Assembly (NCBI GenBank): GCA_963752045.1
Contig: CAVVWN010000005.1
Location: 248,001-312,000, forward strand
Direction: 5' to 3'
DNA from: DATKDF01 sp963752045
GTDB taxonomy: Bacteria > Acidobacteriota > Vicinamibacteria > Vicinamibacterales > SCN-69-37
Length of the DNA: 64,000 bases
Positions within the stretch are counted from its first letter, which is position 1. Every line of letters starts with the position of its first letter. Below the pieces are notes generated by a model. The model worked only from the letters and a program-made list of their open reading frames with translations. It ran no database searches and had not been told where the DNA came from. The translations under genes were made by a program, and so were the position numbers. Positions 46,494-54,682 of this stretch are shown one piece after another.

Positions 46494-47401
46494 TCCCCGC
46501 TTACTGGCACGAAGGCCTGGCGGCTTACCTCTGGCAGGTCGCCCTCCATTCGCTCGTGCTGGGGCTCATCTTCTACATCTGGGCCCGACGCGAGCGCCTG
46601 CCGTCGGGCGCGACGAAGCGCCGCCTGCTCACGGTACTGCTCGTGCTCCCGCTCTTCACGGCCGCGGTGCCTGGCCGATCGACGATGGAGTTCCGCGGCC
46701 GGTCAGCCTGGTTCGACAGCGGCCGCGTGCTGGCCACGCCCCTCGCGGTCGGAGACCTGCGCGTCTATCACCTCGTGCTGGCCGTCGGGGCGCTCACGGT
46801 GGCACTCGCCGTCTGGCAGGAACTCGTCCCCCTGCTCGGCCGGAGGCGTCGCGGCGAGCTCGAAGGGCCCGACGATCTCGTCCGGTTCGCCCAGGGCCTG
46901 CCCGGCTGGGAGCGGTGCATGGTGACGCGCAACCAAGGCGACCAGATCATGATGGCGACCGGTGGCTGGCCCGGACACCCGAGGCTCGTTGTCTCGCAGG
47001 GGGCTGTCGACCGCCTCAGCCCCGCCGAACAACGCATCGTGGCCAGGCACGAGCACGCGCACTGGAAGCCTCCGCGCTGGGTCCGGATGCACGTGCTCTT
47101 CGTCGTCCGCCTCGCGCAGTTGCACAATCCCGTCGCGCTCTGGGCCTTTCGCGAGTACTGCCTCGAGGAGGAGATCGGGTGCGACGCCGACGCGATTGCC
47201 GCGAACGGGCGGTCCGATCTCGGCCGCGTGCTGCTTGCGGTCTACGGAGAGACCGACCGCCGAGACGTCGCGGCGCGCGCGGCGCTTCGCAAGCGGGTTG
47301 ACGTGCTCCTGGGCGGCGGACCCGTGGACGGCGCGTTGCCGACCGAGACGACGGTGGCCGCGTCGGTCGTGATGCTGGGGGTGTTGCCATGGCTCGTCTG
47401 A
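46490..47401 (+). CDS. M48/M56-like (BlaR1-type) membrane zinc protease
   Basis: The 303-residue product has four hydrophobic segments (VALHSLVLGLIFYIW, LLTVLLVLPLFTAAV, YHLVLAVGALTVALAV, and a C-terminal one). The zinc motif is HEHAH at 187-191 in IVARHEHAHWK, with the glutamate-containing EEIGCDADA downstream, as in M48/M56 proteases. GTG 46490 overlaps the cytochrome b stop. Related proteins act in regulated intramembrane signalling, so it may sense or process an envelope protein linked to this redox operon (inference). Confidence 0.8.
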   Translation: MIPAYWHEGLAAYLWQVALHSLVLGLIFYIWARRERLPSGATKRRLLTVLLVLPLFTAAVPGRSTMEFRGRSAWFDSGRVLATPLAVGDLRVYHLVLAVGALTVALAVWQELVPLLGRRRRGELEGPDDLVRFAQGLPGWERCMVTRNQGDQIMMATGGWPGHPRLVVSQGAVDRLSPAEQRIVARHEHAHWKPPRWVRMHVLFVVRLAQLHNPVALWAFREYCLEEEIGCDADAIAANGRSDLGRVLLAVYGETDRRDVAARAALRKRVDVLLGGGPVDGALPTETTVAASVVMLGVLPWLV

Positions 47402-47874
47402 AGGGCCTCGTGAGCTTCCTCGTCATCGCGGCGGGCGTGCTCGTCGCGGCGCGCGGCCTGCACGTCGGCGTGCCGTTCGTGGTCGCCGATGCGCGGCCAG
47501 GGCCCTTCGTATTTGCGAGCGTCTTCGACGTCGAGCGGCAGATGGGGTTTGCGCCGTTCGTGCCGGCGTACCGGCCCGCCTCGCTCGGCGAGCGCCCGGT
47601 CGAGATTGTGGGCTGGTTCGCGCCGGAGCCTTCCGTCAGGATCGTCTGGCAAGGCGAGCACAGGCTCTCCGTGATCGAGCACCGAGGCGCCGACGCGCCC
47701 AGCCACCCGCCGCTTGCGCGTGAGCTCGACGGTCACGCAGGCTCTCGCTGGTGGGAGGATGGGCCCGTGGCCCACCTCGTGCTCGAGCGCGACGGCGTCT
47801 GGGTGTCGATCGAGACGGACCTGCCGACCCGGGATCTCACACGGCTGGCCGACACGCTGACGCCGGCGCGATGA
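47389..47874 (+). CDS. DUF4367-like secreted or anchored protein
   Basis: The 161-residue product has an N-terminal anchor (LVSFLVIAAGVLVAARGL) and one globular domain (VPAYRPASLGERPVEIVGWF, GAHLVLERDGVWVSIETDL-like ending) reminiscent of DUF4367 domains seen at the end of anti-sigma and sporulation-type proteins. It overlaps the protease gene by 13 bp and the next gene by 4 bp, so it belongs to the same operon. Role unknown; it could be the protease's partner or substrate. Confidence 0.6.
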   Translation: MARLKGLVSFLVIAAGVLVAARGLHVGVPFVVADARPGPFVFASVFDVERQMGFAPFVPAYRPASLGERPVEIVGWFAPEPSVRIVWQGEHRLSVIEHRGADAPSHPPLARELDGHAGSRWWEDGPVAHLVLERDGVWVSIETDLPTRDLTRLADTLTPAR

Positions 47875-48429
47875 CCGAGCTCACGGGAAGGCTCCTGCTG
47901 CGGCTGCCCGCTCCGGTTCACGCGGCGGTGAAGCGTGCGGCGGCTGGCGCTGGACTGTCGATCAACGAGTACTGCGTTCGGCAGCTGCGCATGCCGAGCC
48001 CGCCGCTCGCCCTGCACGATGACGCGCAGGCGCTCGTCGCGCGGGCCACGGACGTCCTGACAGACCGGTTGGTCGGCCTGGCGCTGCACGGCTCATTCGT
48101 GCGGGGCGAGGTGCGCGAGACCTCGGACGTCGACGTCCTCGTCGTGGTCGATGCATCGGTGCCCCTCACGCGCTCGCTGGTACCGCAGGTGGGACACCGC
48201 GCCCGTGACCTGGGACCAGCGGCCCGTCGACACCCACTTCGTCCATCTGCCGGCCGATCCCGCGCGGGCTGGGAGTGTCTGGTGCGAGGCGGCGACGGAA
48301 GGTCTCGTCCTGCTCGATCCGCACGGCCACGTCGATGCGGCGCTGCGCAAGGTGCGTCGTGCGATCGCGGCCGGGGCGCGCACGGCGTCGAGCCGCCTCG
48401 TCTGCTGCACGATGTCGCCGACGTCATGA
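47871..48429 (+). pseudogene. MNT-type nucleotidyltransferase with HicB-like N-terminus, frame-broken
   Basis: ATG 47871 overlaps the upstream stop. The N-terminus (RLPAPVHAAVKRAAAGAGLS, INEYCVRQL) resembles HicB/ribbon-helix-helix antitoxins. It is followed by the nucleotidyltransferase core ALHGSFVRGEVRETSDVDVL with the GS and DxD motifs. After PLTRSL the frame shifts near 48180 (one extra base) and continues YRRWDTAPVTWDQRPVDTHF to a stop at 48427. MNT enzymes AMPylate partner HEPN toxins. The partner downstream is itself truncated. Confidence 0.6.
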
Positions 48430-48632
48430 TCGCCGAGCACGCCAGACTGCCGCTGCCCGTACAACGGGATCTCGACAAGCTCACTGACGCGTCGCGGACG
48501 CTGAGACGCGACCGCGAACTGGCGTACTACGGCGCCGAGGACCTCACCGCGTCGGACTTCTACAAACAGGCCGACGCCGTGAAGGCGCGCGACGCCGCCC
48601 GGCTCGCACCACGTCCGCATAACATAAGATGA
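48375..48632 (+). pseudogene. HEPN-domain protein remnant
   Basis: In the frame ending at 48632 the sequence GVEPPRLLHDVADVMIAEH continues through RTLRRDRELAYYGAEDLTAS and DFYKQADAVKARDAARLA. This is the C-terminal half of HEPN proteins found beside MNT genes. The first 60 or so residues and any separate start codon are absent, and the segment is fused onto the 3' end of the MNT gene. It looks like an internal deletion that collapsed a two-gene MNT/HEPN module. Confidence 0.55.
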
Positions 48633-48684
48633 CGCCATCCATGTGCGAGAGCGGCTACAGCGCCGGGGCTTTTCGACGACCGCG

Positions 48685-49546
48685 ATGAGGCAGGATCGTA
48701 TCAAGTCGTTTGCGCTCGCAGGCTTCGTGGTGGCGAGTGGCGTTGCCGGTGCGGGCGGTGCCGCGGCCCTCGGGTGGGAGCCCGTCCTGCCCGGCCTCCT
48801 GATGGCGCTGGCGGTTTTCGCCGCTCTCGCGCACCGAGGCCGGACCTACGCCACGAGGCGACTCGTCGCGGTGGAGCGCCGCCTCGACGACGTGGCCGCG
48901 ATGTCGGCGCTCGAGATGGGCCTCGGGACGGGCCGGTCGATCCTCCCCTGGAGCGACAGGGCGCTGCCGGCCGGCACCATCCTTCGCGTCGCGTCGATCC
49001 TGCGCGAGCGCCGATCCCCCCGCGTGATCGAGTGTGGCGCGGGAGTGTCCACGATCCTCCTGGCGCACCAGATGCGTGTGCTCGGCACGGGACATCTCTG
49101 GACTCTCGAGGACGACCCGGCCTGGGCCGCCACCGTCCAGGGACTCGTCGACGAACACGGTCTCGGGGGACACGTGACGCTCGTCGTGGCTCCGCTCGCG
49201 GAGGTCTCGGTCGCGGGCCAGTCGGTACGCCTGGTACGACCCGCGGGCGCTGGAATCCGTCTTTGCCCTGCGCGACGTCGATCTGCTGCTCATCGATGGT
49301 CCGGCGGCGCAGCAGCGGCCGGACGCGCGATACCCCGCGCTGCCGCTCCTCCACGCGACTCTCTCGGCCGACCCTCTCGTCCTGCTCGACGACGGGTTCC
49401 GGCCGGGCGAGCGCGAAATCGCGCGTCGCTGGTGCGCGGACGGCGGTTGGACAGCGGCTCTCGTCACGACCACACACGGGCTCTACCATCTGCGTCGCAC
49501 GACTCCGACTCCCGTGGTCCCGGCGGTCAGCGCGGTGCACGGATAG
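48685..49546 (+). pseudogene. class I methyltransferase with N-terminal membrane helices, frame-broken
   Basis: From ATG 48685 there are one or two hydrophobic segments (FALAGFVVASGVAGAGGAAAL, LPGLLMALAVFAAL), then ILRVASILRERRSPRVIECG with AGVSTILLAHQ, a SAM-binding motif I. The frame is lost near 49235 by one extra base. The continuation WYDPRALESVFALRDVDLLL, IDGPAAQQRPDARYPALPLL ends at TAG 49544. The family is FkbM or Methyltransf_24-like. An intact product would have about 286 residues. It precedes the glycan cluster by 1 bp and may modify the exported polymer. Confidence 0.65.
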
Positions 49547-49547
49547 T

Positions 49548-50711
49548 ATGTCCCTCGCATCCTGTGTCCGCGAGTGGGCGTCGTTCGCCTACGGTGCCTG
49601 GATGGGCCGTGGTGTCCAACCGCCCGCCTCGGTGCTCCCGGCCGCCGAACTGCGCCGGGTGATGCTCGCGCCGCTCGCACATCGAGCCCTCGCGGTCTGT
49701 GGTGACGCTCGCGCCGGCTTCTTCCTGCCCGACTACCGGCACGCCCTCACGTCGAACCGCTACCGCCTGGCGCACGCCGCCGCGGCTCGGGACGCGCTGG
49801 AGGCCGAGGGGCATCGTGTGGTGCTGATCAAGGGAGGAAGCTTCCTCGTCCGGTTCGGCGGCTCCGACGTGGGCATCCGGCCGATGTCGGATCTCGACCT
49901 GCTCGTCGATCCGCACGCGTTCGCTGCCGCGGGGCAGGTGCTCACGCGGCTGGGATTCGCTCCGGCCAGCGGACGGTTTCGGTTTTCCAGACGCGCCGCG
50001 CCATCGCGCCCGTTCGTCCAGCGCTTCGGTGCCGCGCAAGTGGAGCTCGATCTGCATCGGGCCGTGGCGCAGTGGCCGCTCGCCGGGACGCTGCGGCGCG
50101 AGCTATTCGCCGGCGCCGCGCGCGTCGGCGGGTGGCTCGTGCCGACACCGTCCGCCGCCTTCTGTCTCGCGGCGCTCCACCGCGCGCGGCACGGGTACGT
50201 CTGGTCCTGCCTGGATCTGCTCGAACTGCGCCGCATTGCGGACACTCTCGATGCCGACGGCTGGGACGCGCTCGTGGACACCGCGAGGATCTGCCGCCTG
50301 ACCGGCGCCGCGTACGCCGCGTTCCGGCAGGCGCTCTGGTGGTTTGGCGAAGACGAGGCGGGCCGCGCGCGCCTCGCGCGGCTGGCCGTCGGCGTCGGCG
50401 GCACCCGCCGGCGTCTGCTCGAGCGCATGGCGCCGGTAGACGGGCCGCTTGCGCCGTCGCCCGCGTGGAACCGTCCGCTCGTGCGGAACCTCGTGGTGAT
50501 GCCCTGCGCGACCGAGACTCCCGTTCAGGCGTTGACCGCCCTTGGCGTCTTCCTCCCGCTGCGTCTGGCCGAGGAGTGGCTGCACACCCGGCAGGCCGAT
50601 GGCGGCACGGCGGCCAGGCTCGGGCGTGTGGTGAGGCACGCAGTCTGGGGTGCAGAGCGCGCCGTGCGCCCTGATGCGGCCGCCCCGGAGGGGCGCGAGG
50701 CGCCGGAGTGA
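49548..50711 (+). CDS. NTP_transf_5 family nucleotidyltransferase-like protein (copy 1)
   Basis: The 387-residue product contains EGHRVVLIKGGSFLVRFGGS and VGIRPMSDLDLLVDPHAFAA, the conserved lysine-glycine and DxD pattern of the NTP_transf_5 (PF14907) family. Distal histidines follow (VELDLHRAVAQWPL, LAALHRARHGYVWSCLDL). Family members occur in exopolysaccharide loci and in lasso-peptide clusters beside HprK-like kinases and PqqD proteins. Biochemical function is not settled. Its stop overlaps the GTG of the ABC permease. A second copy lies at 58372. Confidence 0.82.
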   Translation: MSLASCVREWASFAYGAWMGRGVQPPASVLPAAELRRVMLAPLAHRALAVCGDARAGFFLPDYRHALTSNRYRLAHAAAARDALEAEGHRVVLIKGGSFLVRFGGSDVGIRPMSDLDLLVDPHAFAAAGQVLTRLGFAPASGRFRFSRRAAPSRPFVQRFGAAQVELDLHRAVAQWPLAGTLRRELFAGAARVGGWLVPTPSAAFCLAALHRARHGYVWSCLDLLELRRIADTLDADGWDALVDTARICRLTGAAYAAFRQALWWFGEDEAGRARLARLAVGVGGTRRRLLERMAPVDGPLAPSPAWNRPLVRNLVVMPCATETPVQALTALGVFLPLRLAEEWLHTRQADGGTAARLGRVVRHAVWGAERAVRPDAAAPEGREAPE

Positions 50712-51577
50712 GGGCGCCACCGATCGACGGGGCGGTCGCCCCAGGTGAGACGGCGACGCTGTCCGTGACACGTCTCGAGCCGGCAGCGGGACGCCGTCGG
50801 CTCGACCTGGCCGAAGCCTGGCGCTCTCGGCACCTGGTGCGGATGCTCGTGCGTCGCGACTTGCGCATCCGCTACCGCCAGACCGCTCTCGGCGCGGCGT
50901 GGGTGATCCTGCAGCCGCTGACCACGATGCTGTTCTTCGTGCTGTTCTTCGGACGGCTCGGCCGGCTGCCATCGGATGGGCTGCCGTATCCCATCTTCTA
51001 TTACAGCGGCCTTCTGCCCTGGCTCTACTTCGCCCACGCCGTGACGACCGCGACCGCCTCGCTGAACGACCACGCGCGCATCATCGGCCGCGTGTACTTC
51101 CCGCGCGTCGTGTTGCCGCTGGCCCCGATCATCAGTGGCCTGATGGACCTCGGCGTGGCTGGCTCGCTGCTCGGCCTGCTGATGCTGTGGTACGGGATTC
51201 CTCCGTCGACGGCGGCGCCGGCCGCGCTCGCGTTCGTGGCACTCGCCGTGGCCAGCGCGACTGGCGTGAGCCTATGGCTGTCGGCGCTCAGCGCGCGCTA
51301 CAAGGACGTCCGCTATGCCCTGGGCTTTGCGTTGCAGCTCGGCCTGTTCGCCTCGCCGGTCGTGTATCCGATGACGCTCGTGCCGGAGGCGTGGCGCCCC
51401 GTCTACGCGCTCAACCCGATGGCCGTGGCCGTTCAGGGCTTCCGCTGGTCGCTGACCGGCGAGGGCTTTCCCGGCCACGTCGCCGTTCTCATCTCCTTCT
51501 CCGTCGTCGTCCTCCTGGTCACCGGCGGCCTGGCGTTCTTCCGCTGGGCCGAGGCCGACCTGGCGGACGTGATCTGA
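50708..51577 (+). CDS. ABC-2 type polysaccharide exporter permease (Wzm-like)
   Basis: The 289-residue protein has six membrane helices (AAWVILQPLTTMLFFVLFFG, YSGLLPWLYFAHAVTTA, LMDLGVAGSLLGLLMLWYG, LALAVASATGVSLWLSALSA, ALGFALQLGLFASPVVYPM and a final one) and the cytoplasmic RDLRIRYRQTALGAAW amphipathic entry typical of O-antigen, teichoic acid and capsule exporters. GTG 50708 overlaps the previous stop. It pairs with the ATPase at 51583 to export a lipid-linked glycan across the inner membrane. Confidence 0.9.
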   Translation: MRAPPIDGAVAPGETATLSVTRLEPAAGRRRLDLAEAWRSRHLVRMLVRRDLRIRYRQTALGAAWVILQPLTTMLFFVLFFGRLGRLPSDGLPYPIFYYSGLLPWLYFAHAVTTATASLNDHARIIGRVYFPRVVLPLAPIISGLMDLGVAGSLLGLLMLWYGIPPSTAAPAALAFVALAVASATGVSLWLSALSARYKDVRYALGFALQLGLFASPVVYPMTLVPEAWRPVYALNPMAVAVQGFRWSLTGEGFPGHVAVLISFSVVVLLVTGGLAFFRWAEADLADVI

Positions 51578-51582
51578 GGACG

Positions 51583-52392
51583 ATGCACGTGGCCCCGTCG
51601 ATTCGGACCGTCGACCTCGGCAAGCGTTACGCCCTGAGGGATCAGGACGAGAGCGATTCCATACGGGCCGACCTGCCGCGGCTTCTCGGTCGTCTCGCGC
51701 GCCTCGAGGGTTTCGGGCCACGACGGCAGGTTTGGGCGCTCCGGCACGTGAGTCTGGAGATCCAGCCGGGTGAGGTCGTCGGCGTCATCGGCCCGAACGG
51801 TGCCGGCAAGTCCACGCTCGGCCGCGTGCTCTCGCGGATCACGCTTCCGACGGAAGGCCACGCCGAACTGCGCGGGCGCGTCGGCTCGCTGCTGGAGATC
51901 GGTCTGGGCTTTCACTGGGAGCTGACGGGACGCGAGAACCTGCAGCTCGGTGGCGCCATGATGGGCATGGCGCCCGAGACGCTTCGCCGTCGGTTCGACG
52001 CTATCGTCGCGTTTGCCGGGATCGACCGGTTCCTGGACATTCCGATCAAGGGCTTCTCGACGGGCATGAACCTGCGGCTCGCCTTCGCGCTCGCCGTGCA
52101 CAACGACTGCGACGTGCTGCTCATCGACGAGGTGCTCGCCGTCGGCGATGCGGCGTTCCAGCGGCAATGCCTGCAGCGGCTGCGCGTGCTGGCGGCCGAG
52201 GGACGGACGGTCCTGCTGATCAGCCATCAGCTGCCGCTGCTCGCGGACCTGTGCGGACGCGTGCTGCGTCTCGACCGAGGGGCGGTCGTCGAGCTCGGAC
52301 CGACCGCGGAGGTGCTCGGGCGCTACGAGTCTGACGCCGCGGCTCAGTCGGACGCGCCGTCCGGCGGGTTCGTCGAGCCGGCCGGCGACTGA
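51583..52392 (+). CDS. ABC polysaccharide exporter ATP-binding protein (Wzt-like)
   Basis: The 269-residue ATPase has Walker A GPNGAGKST, the FHWELTGRENLQLGGAMMGM segment of Wzt/TagH-type proteins, the signature region KGFSTGMNLRLAFALAVH, Walker B DVLLIDEVLAVGD and the switch histidine in LLISHQL. The C-terminal carbohydrate-binding domain of the largest Wzt proteins is absent. It forms the motor of the exporter with the permease 5 bp upstream. Its 3' end overlaps the convergent glycosyltransferase gene by 49 bp. Confidence 0.92.
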   Translation: MHVAPSIRTVDLGKRYALRDQDESDSIRADLPRLLGRLARLEGFGPRRQVWALRHVSLEIQPGEVVGVIGPNGAGKSTLGRVLSRITLPTEGHAELRGRVGSLLEIGLGFHWELTGRENLQLGGAMMGMAPETLRRRFDAIVAFAGIDRFLDIPIKGFSTGMNLRLAFALAVHNDCDVLLIDEVLAVGDAAFQRQCLQRLRVLAAEGRTVLLISHQLPLLADLCGRVLRLDRGAVVELGPTAEVLGRYESDAAAQSDAPSGGFVEPAGD

Positions 52393-53444
52393 TCGACGAC
52401 TCGTGTCGCGGGGGCGGTCGGCCCGTCGATCCGGCGCCCGTCCTCGGTCTGCTCCGGCCATCCGGCCCATCGTTCGAGGCGCCGCGCTGTCGAGAGCGGC
52501 CGGACGAGTGCCAGGGCCGCGAGCGCTCGCGGCAGGCGCAGAGCGCGCGGCCGGCCCGACAGGCCGAGCAGTCCGGCGGCTACGCCCCCGAGCAGCGCCG
52601 GCGCGGTGTCGCCGCGGCGCTGTCGATCGAGCAGCATGGCGAGCCGGAGCTGTCGCGCGACGACGCGCGCCATCATGGCGCGGCGGCGCGCGCCGCGGGC
52701 CTCGAGCCGGCGCAGCAACAGGAACTCGTTGCGCGCGTGCAGGAAGGCCGTCAGCAGCGAACCGAAGGCGCCTGCTCCCTGGCTCGCGTGGTGCGTGACG
52801 ACCGCGTCGTCCGCGACGGCGAGTCGCACGCCGAGCCGGCGCGCGCGGAATGACCACTCCACGTCCTCCCAGTACGCGAAGAACGCCGTGTCGAACGGCC
52901 CCACGCGGGCGGCGGTGGACGCGCGGCAGAAGAGCGCGGTGCCCGTGAGCCACGTGTGGCGCTCGTCGGCCGCCGCGAAGGCCGGCGCCGTCAGAAGCCG
53001 ATTGGCCGACCCGTCGCCCGCGTACGACCCGCCCACGTGCTGCTCATCGCCGTTCGGGCCGTGCAGCACCGGCGTGAGGATTGTGTCTCGCGGGTGGGCG
53101 TCGAGCGTGGACGCGAGCCGGCGGTGCGCGTCTGGCGGGATGGAGACGTCGTTGTTGAGCAACCAGACGTGCGTGTAGCCCGCCGCAGTCGCGCGCGCGA
53201 CTCCGGCGTTCATGCCGCCGGCGAAGCCACGGTTGCGCCGCAGGAGCACCACGTCCACGTCGTCGGCCGCGAGCGCGCGCAGGCGGTCGATGTTGCCGTC
53301 CGTCGAGCCGTTGTCGATCACGATCACGTCGACAGGTCGATCGCTCGACAGGAGGTCGATGACGCACTGGCGCGTCAGATCCGACCCGTTCCAGTTGAGG
53401 ACGATCGCCGCGGTCGAGGCGCGGGGTCGACGCGGCTCAGTCAC
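52344..53444 (-). CDS. glycosyltransferase family 2 (rhamnosyltransferase-like)
   Basis: The 366-residue product opens with STAAIVLNWNGSDLTRQCVI and DVIVIDNGSTDGNIDRL, a GT-A fold. Conserved LLRRNRGFAGGMNAGVARA, the DxD-equivalent LLNNDVSIPPDAH, the acceptor loop HTWLTGTALFCRAS and FFAYWEDVEWSFRARRLG follow. This is the pattern of RfbF/WbbL-type rhamnosyltransferases. GTG 53444 overlaps the end of the upstream GT4 gene by 8 bp, so the two are coupled. It probably adds a sugar to the exported polymer. Confidence 0.85.
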   Translation of the reverse strand: MTEPRRPRASTAAIVLNWNGSDLTRQCVIDLLSSDRPVDVIVIDNGSTDGNIDRLRALAADDVDVVLLRRNRGFAGGMNAGVARATAAGYTHVWLLNNDVSIPPDAHRRLASTLDAHPRDTILTPVLHGPNGDEQHVGGSYAGDGSANRLLTAPAFAAADERHTWLTGTALFCRASTAARVGPFDTAFFAYWEDVEWSFRARRLGVRLAVADDAVVTHHASQGAGAFGSLLTAFLHARNEFLLLRRLEARGARRRAMMARVVARQLRLAMLLDRQRRGDTAPALLGGVAAGLLGLSGRPRALRLPRALAALALVRPLSTARRLERWAGWPEQTEDGRRIDGPTAPATRVVDQSPAGSTNPPDGASD

Positions 53445-54631
53445 TGAGCACTCCCGCAATCGCCTCCGGGGTGTGGCGAGCGGTGAAGCGCTGGTAGGCC
53501 GCGCGGCGAAGCCGGTCTCCGAGCCCGGCGTCGCGGATGAGGCGCGCACAGGCCTCCGCGAACGCCTCGGGGGTATCGCCGATCAGCGCGTGGACGCCCG
53601 GCTCCAGGTCGAGGCCGGCGACGCCGTTGGTCGGTACTGACGATCGGCCGCCGGTGGCGCATGGCCTCGAGCACCTTGAGGCGCGTGCCACCGCCAGTGC
53701 GCAGCGGCACGACCACGGCGTTCGCATCGGCATACCACGGGCCGACGTCCGAGACGAAGCCGACGAAATCCACGTCGGCTGCCGCCAGCCTCTGAACGGC
53801 CGGTGAGGCGCCGCCACCGACGACCACGACGCGGAACGGTCCCGGCGCGAGTCGGCGCAGCCGCGGCAGGACCTCGTCGACCATGAAACAGACGGCGTCC
53901 TCGTTCGGGAGCATCGACAACGCGCCCACAAAGAGAAGGGTGAAAGGGTTTGCGACGGGCAGGGGCGTGTCCGGGCCGGTCGCGGGCGGCAGCGCGTTCG
54001 GCAGGACCCGGACCTCCGCGTGCGCGCCATCGCCCGGCAGTTGGCCCCGTTCGAGGGACGAACAGACGTACACGCGGTCGAAGCGCGCGAGCACCTCGCG
54101 TTCCAGCCGCTCGCAGATCGTCGCCTCGAGTGCGAGGAACCGAGCTGCCGTCATCCGGCCTGCCTGCCGATGGAACGTGGCCAGCCGTCGGCGGCTCGCC
54201 GACTCGGTCTCGTCGAGATCCAGATGGCGCCGGGAGGGCGCCCCGGCGCCGAACAGGAACGGCATGGCGTGGGGGAGTGCCGTCAGTCGGTAGAGGTGGA
54301 CGACGTCGAATGTGGCGTCCATGAAGGCCGTCCGGGCCGGCGGCGCGGCAGGGGCGGCAGGTCCGGTTTCGGGCCACGCGACGTTCGCGGCCGCCAGGAA
54401 CGGCGAGGTGTTCGCGACCGTAGACCGCACGATGGTCATGTGCCTGCAGAGGGCAGCCATCGAGTCCGGTACCGAAGCGTCCACGTCGCCGTGCAGCGGC
54501 GCGACGAGCAGCGAGACGTCGAAGCGAGTGCTGAGGAGGCGGAGGACGGTGCCGGCCCGCATCGCCAGGCCGTTGCCGGTGACATCGGGGATGACCGGGC
54601 TGACGTAGAGGAGACGACGTCGACGAATCAC
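53437..54631 (-). pseudogene. glycosyltransferase family 4 protein, frame-broken
   Basis: From ATG 54631 the protein reads RRLLYVSPVIPDVTGNGLAM, a GT-B N-terminal domain (DVVHLYRLTALPHAM), then FTLLFVGALSMLPNEDAVCF, VDFVGFVSDVGPWYADANAV and PLRTGGGTRLKVLEAMRHRR, the donor-binding E-x7-E region. Near 53640 one extra base shifts the frame; the continuation TNGVAGLDLEPGVHALIGDT, then TPEAFAEACARLIRDAGLG, ends at 53437. The intact length would be about 397 residues, normal for GT4. Confidence 0.8.
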
Positions 54632-54652
54632 CCGGGCACCACTCGCGGGCGG

Positions 54653-54658
54653 TAGGAT
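54653..54658 (+). promoter_or_regulatory. candidate -10 box (TAGGAT) between divergent glycosyltransferases
   Basis: TAGGAT lies 25 bases before the GTG start at 54683, in the only intergenic gap (51 bp) between the divergent glycosyltransferase genes. Confidence 0.25.
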
Positions 54659-54682
54659 AGCACTCGTTCAGGTCCGAACCAG

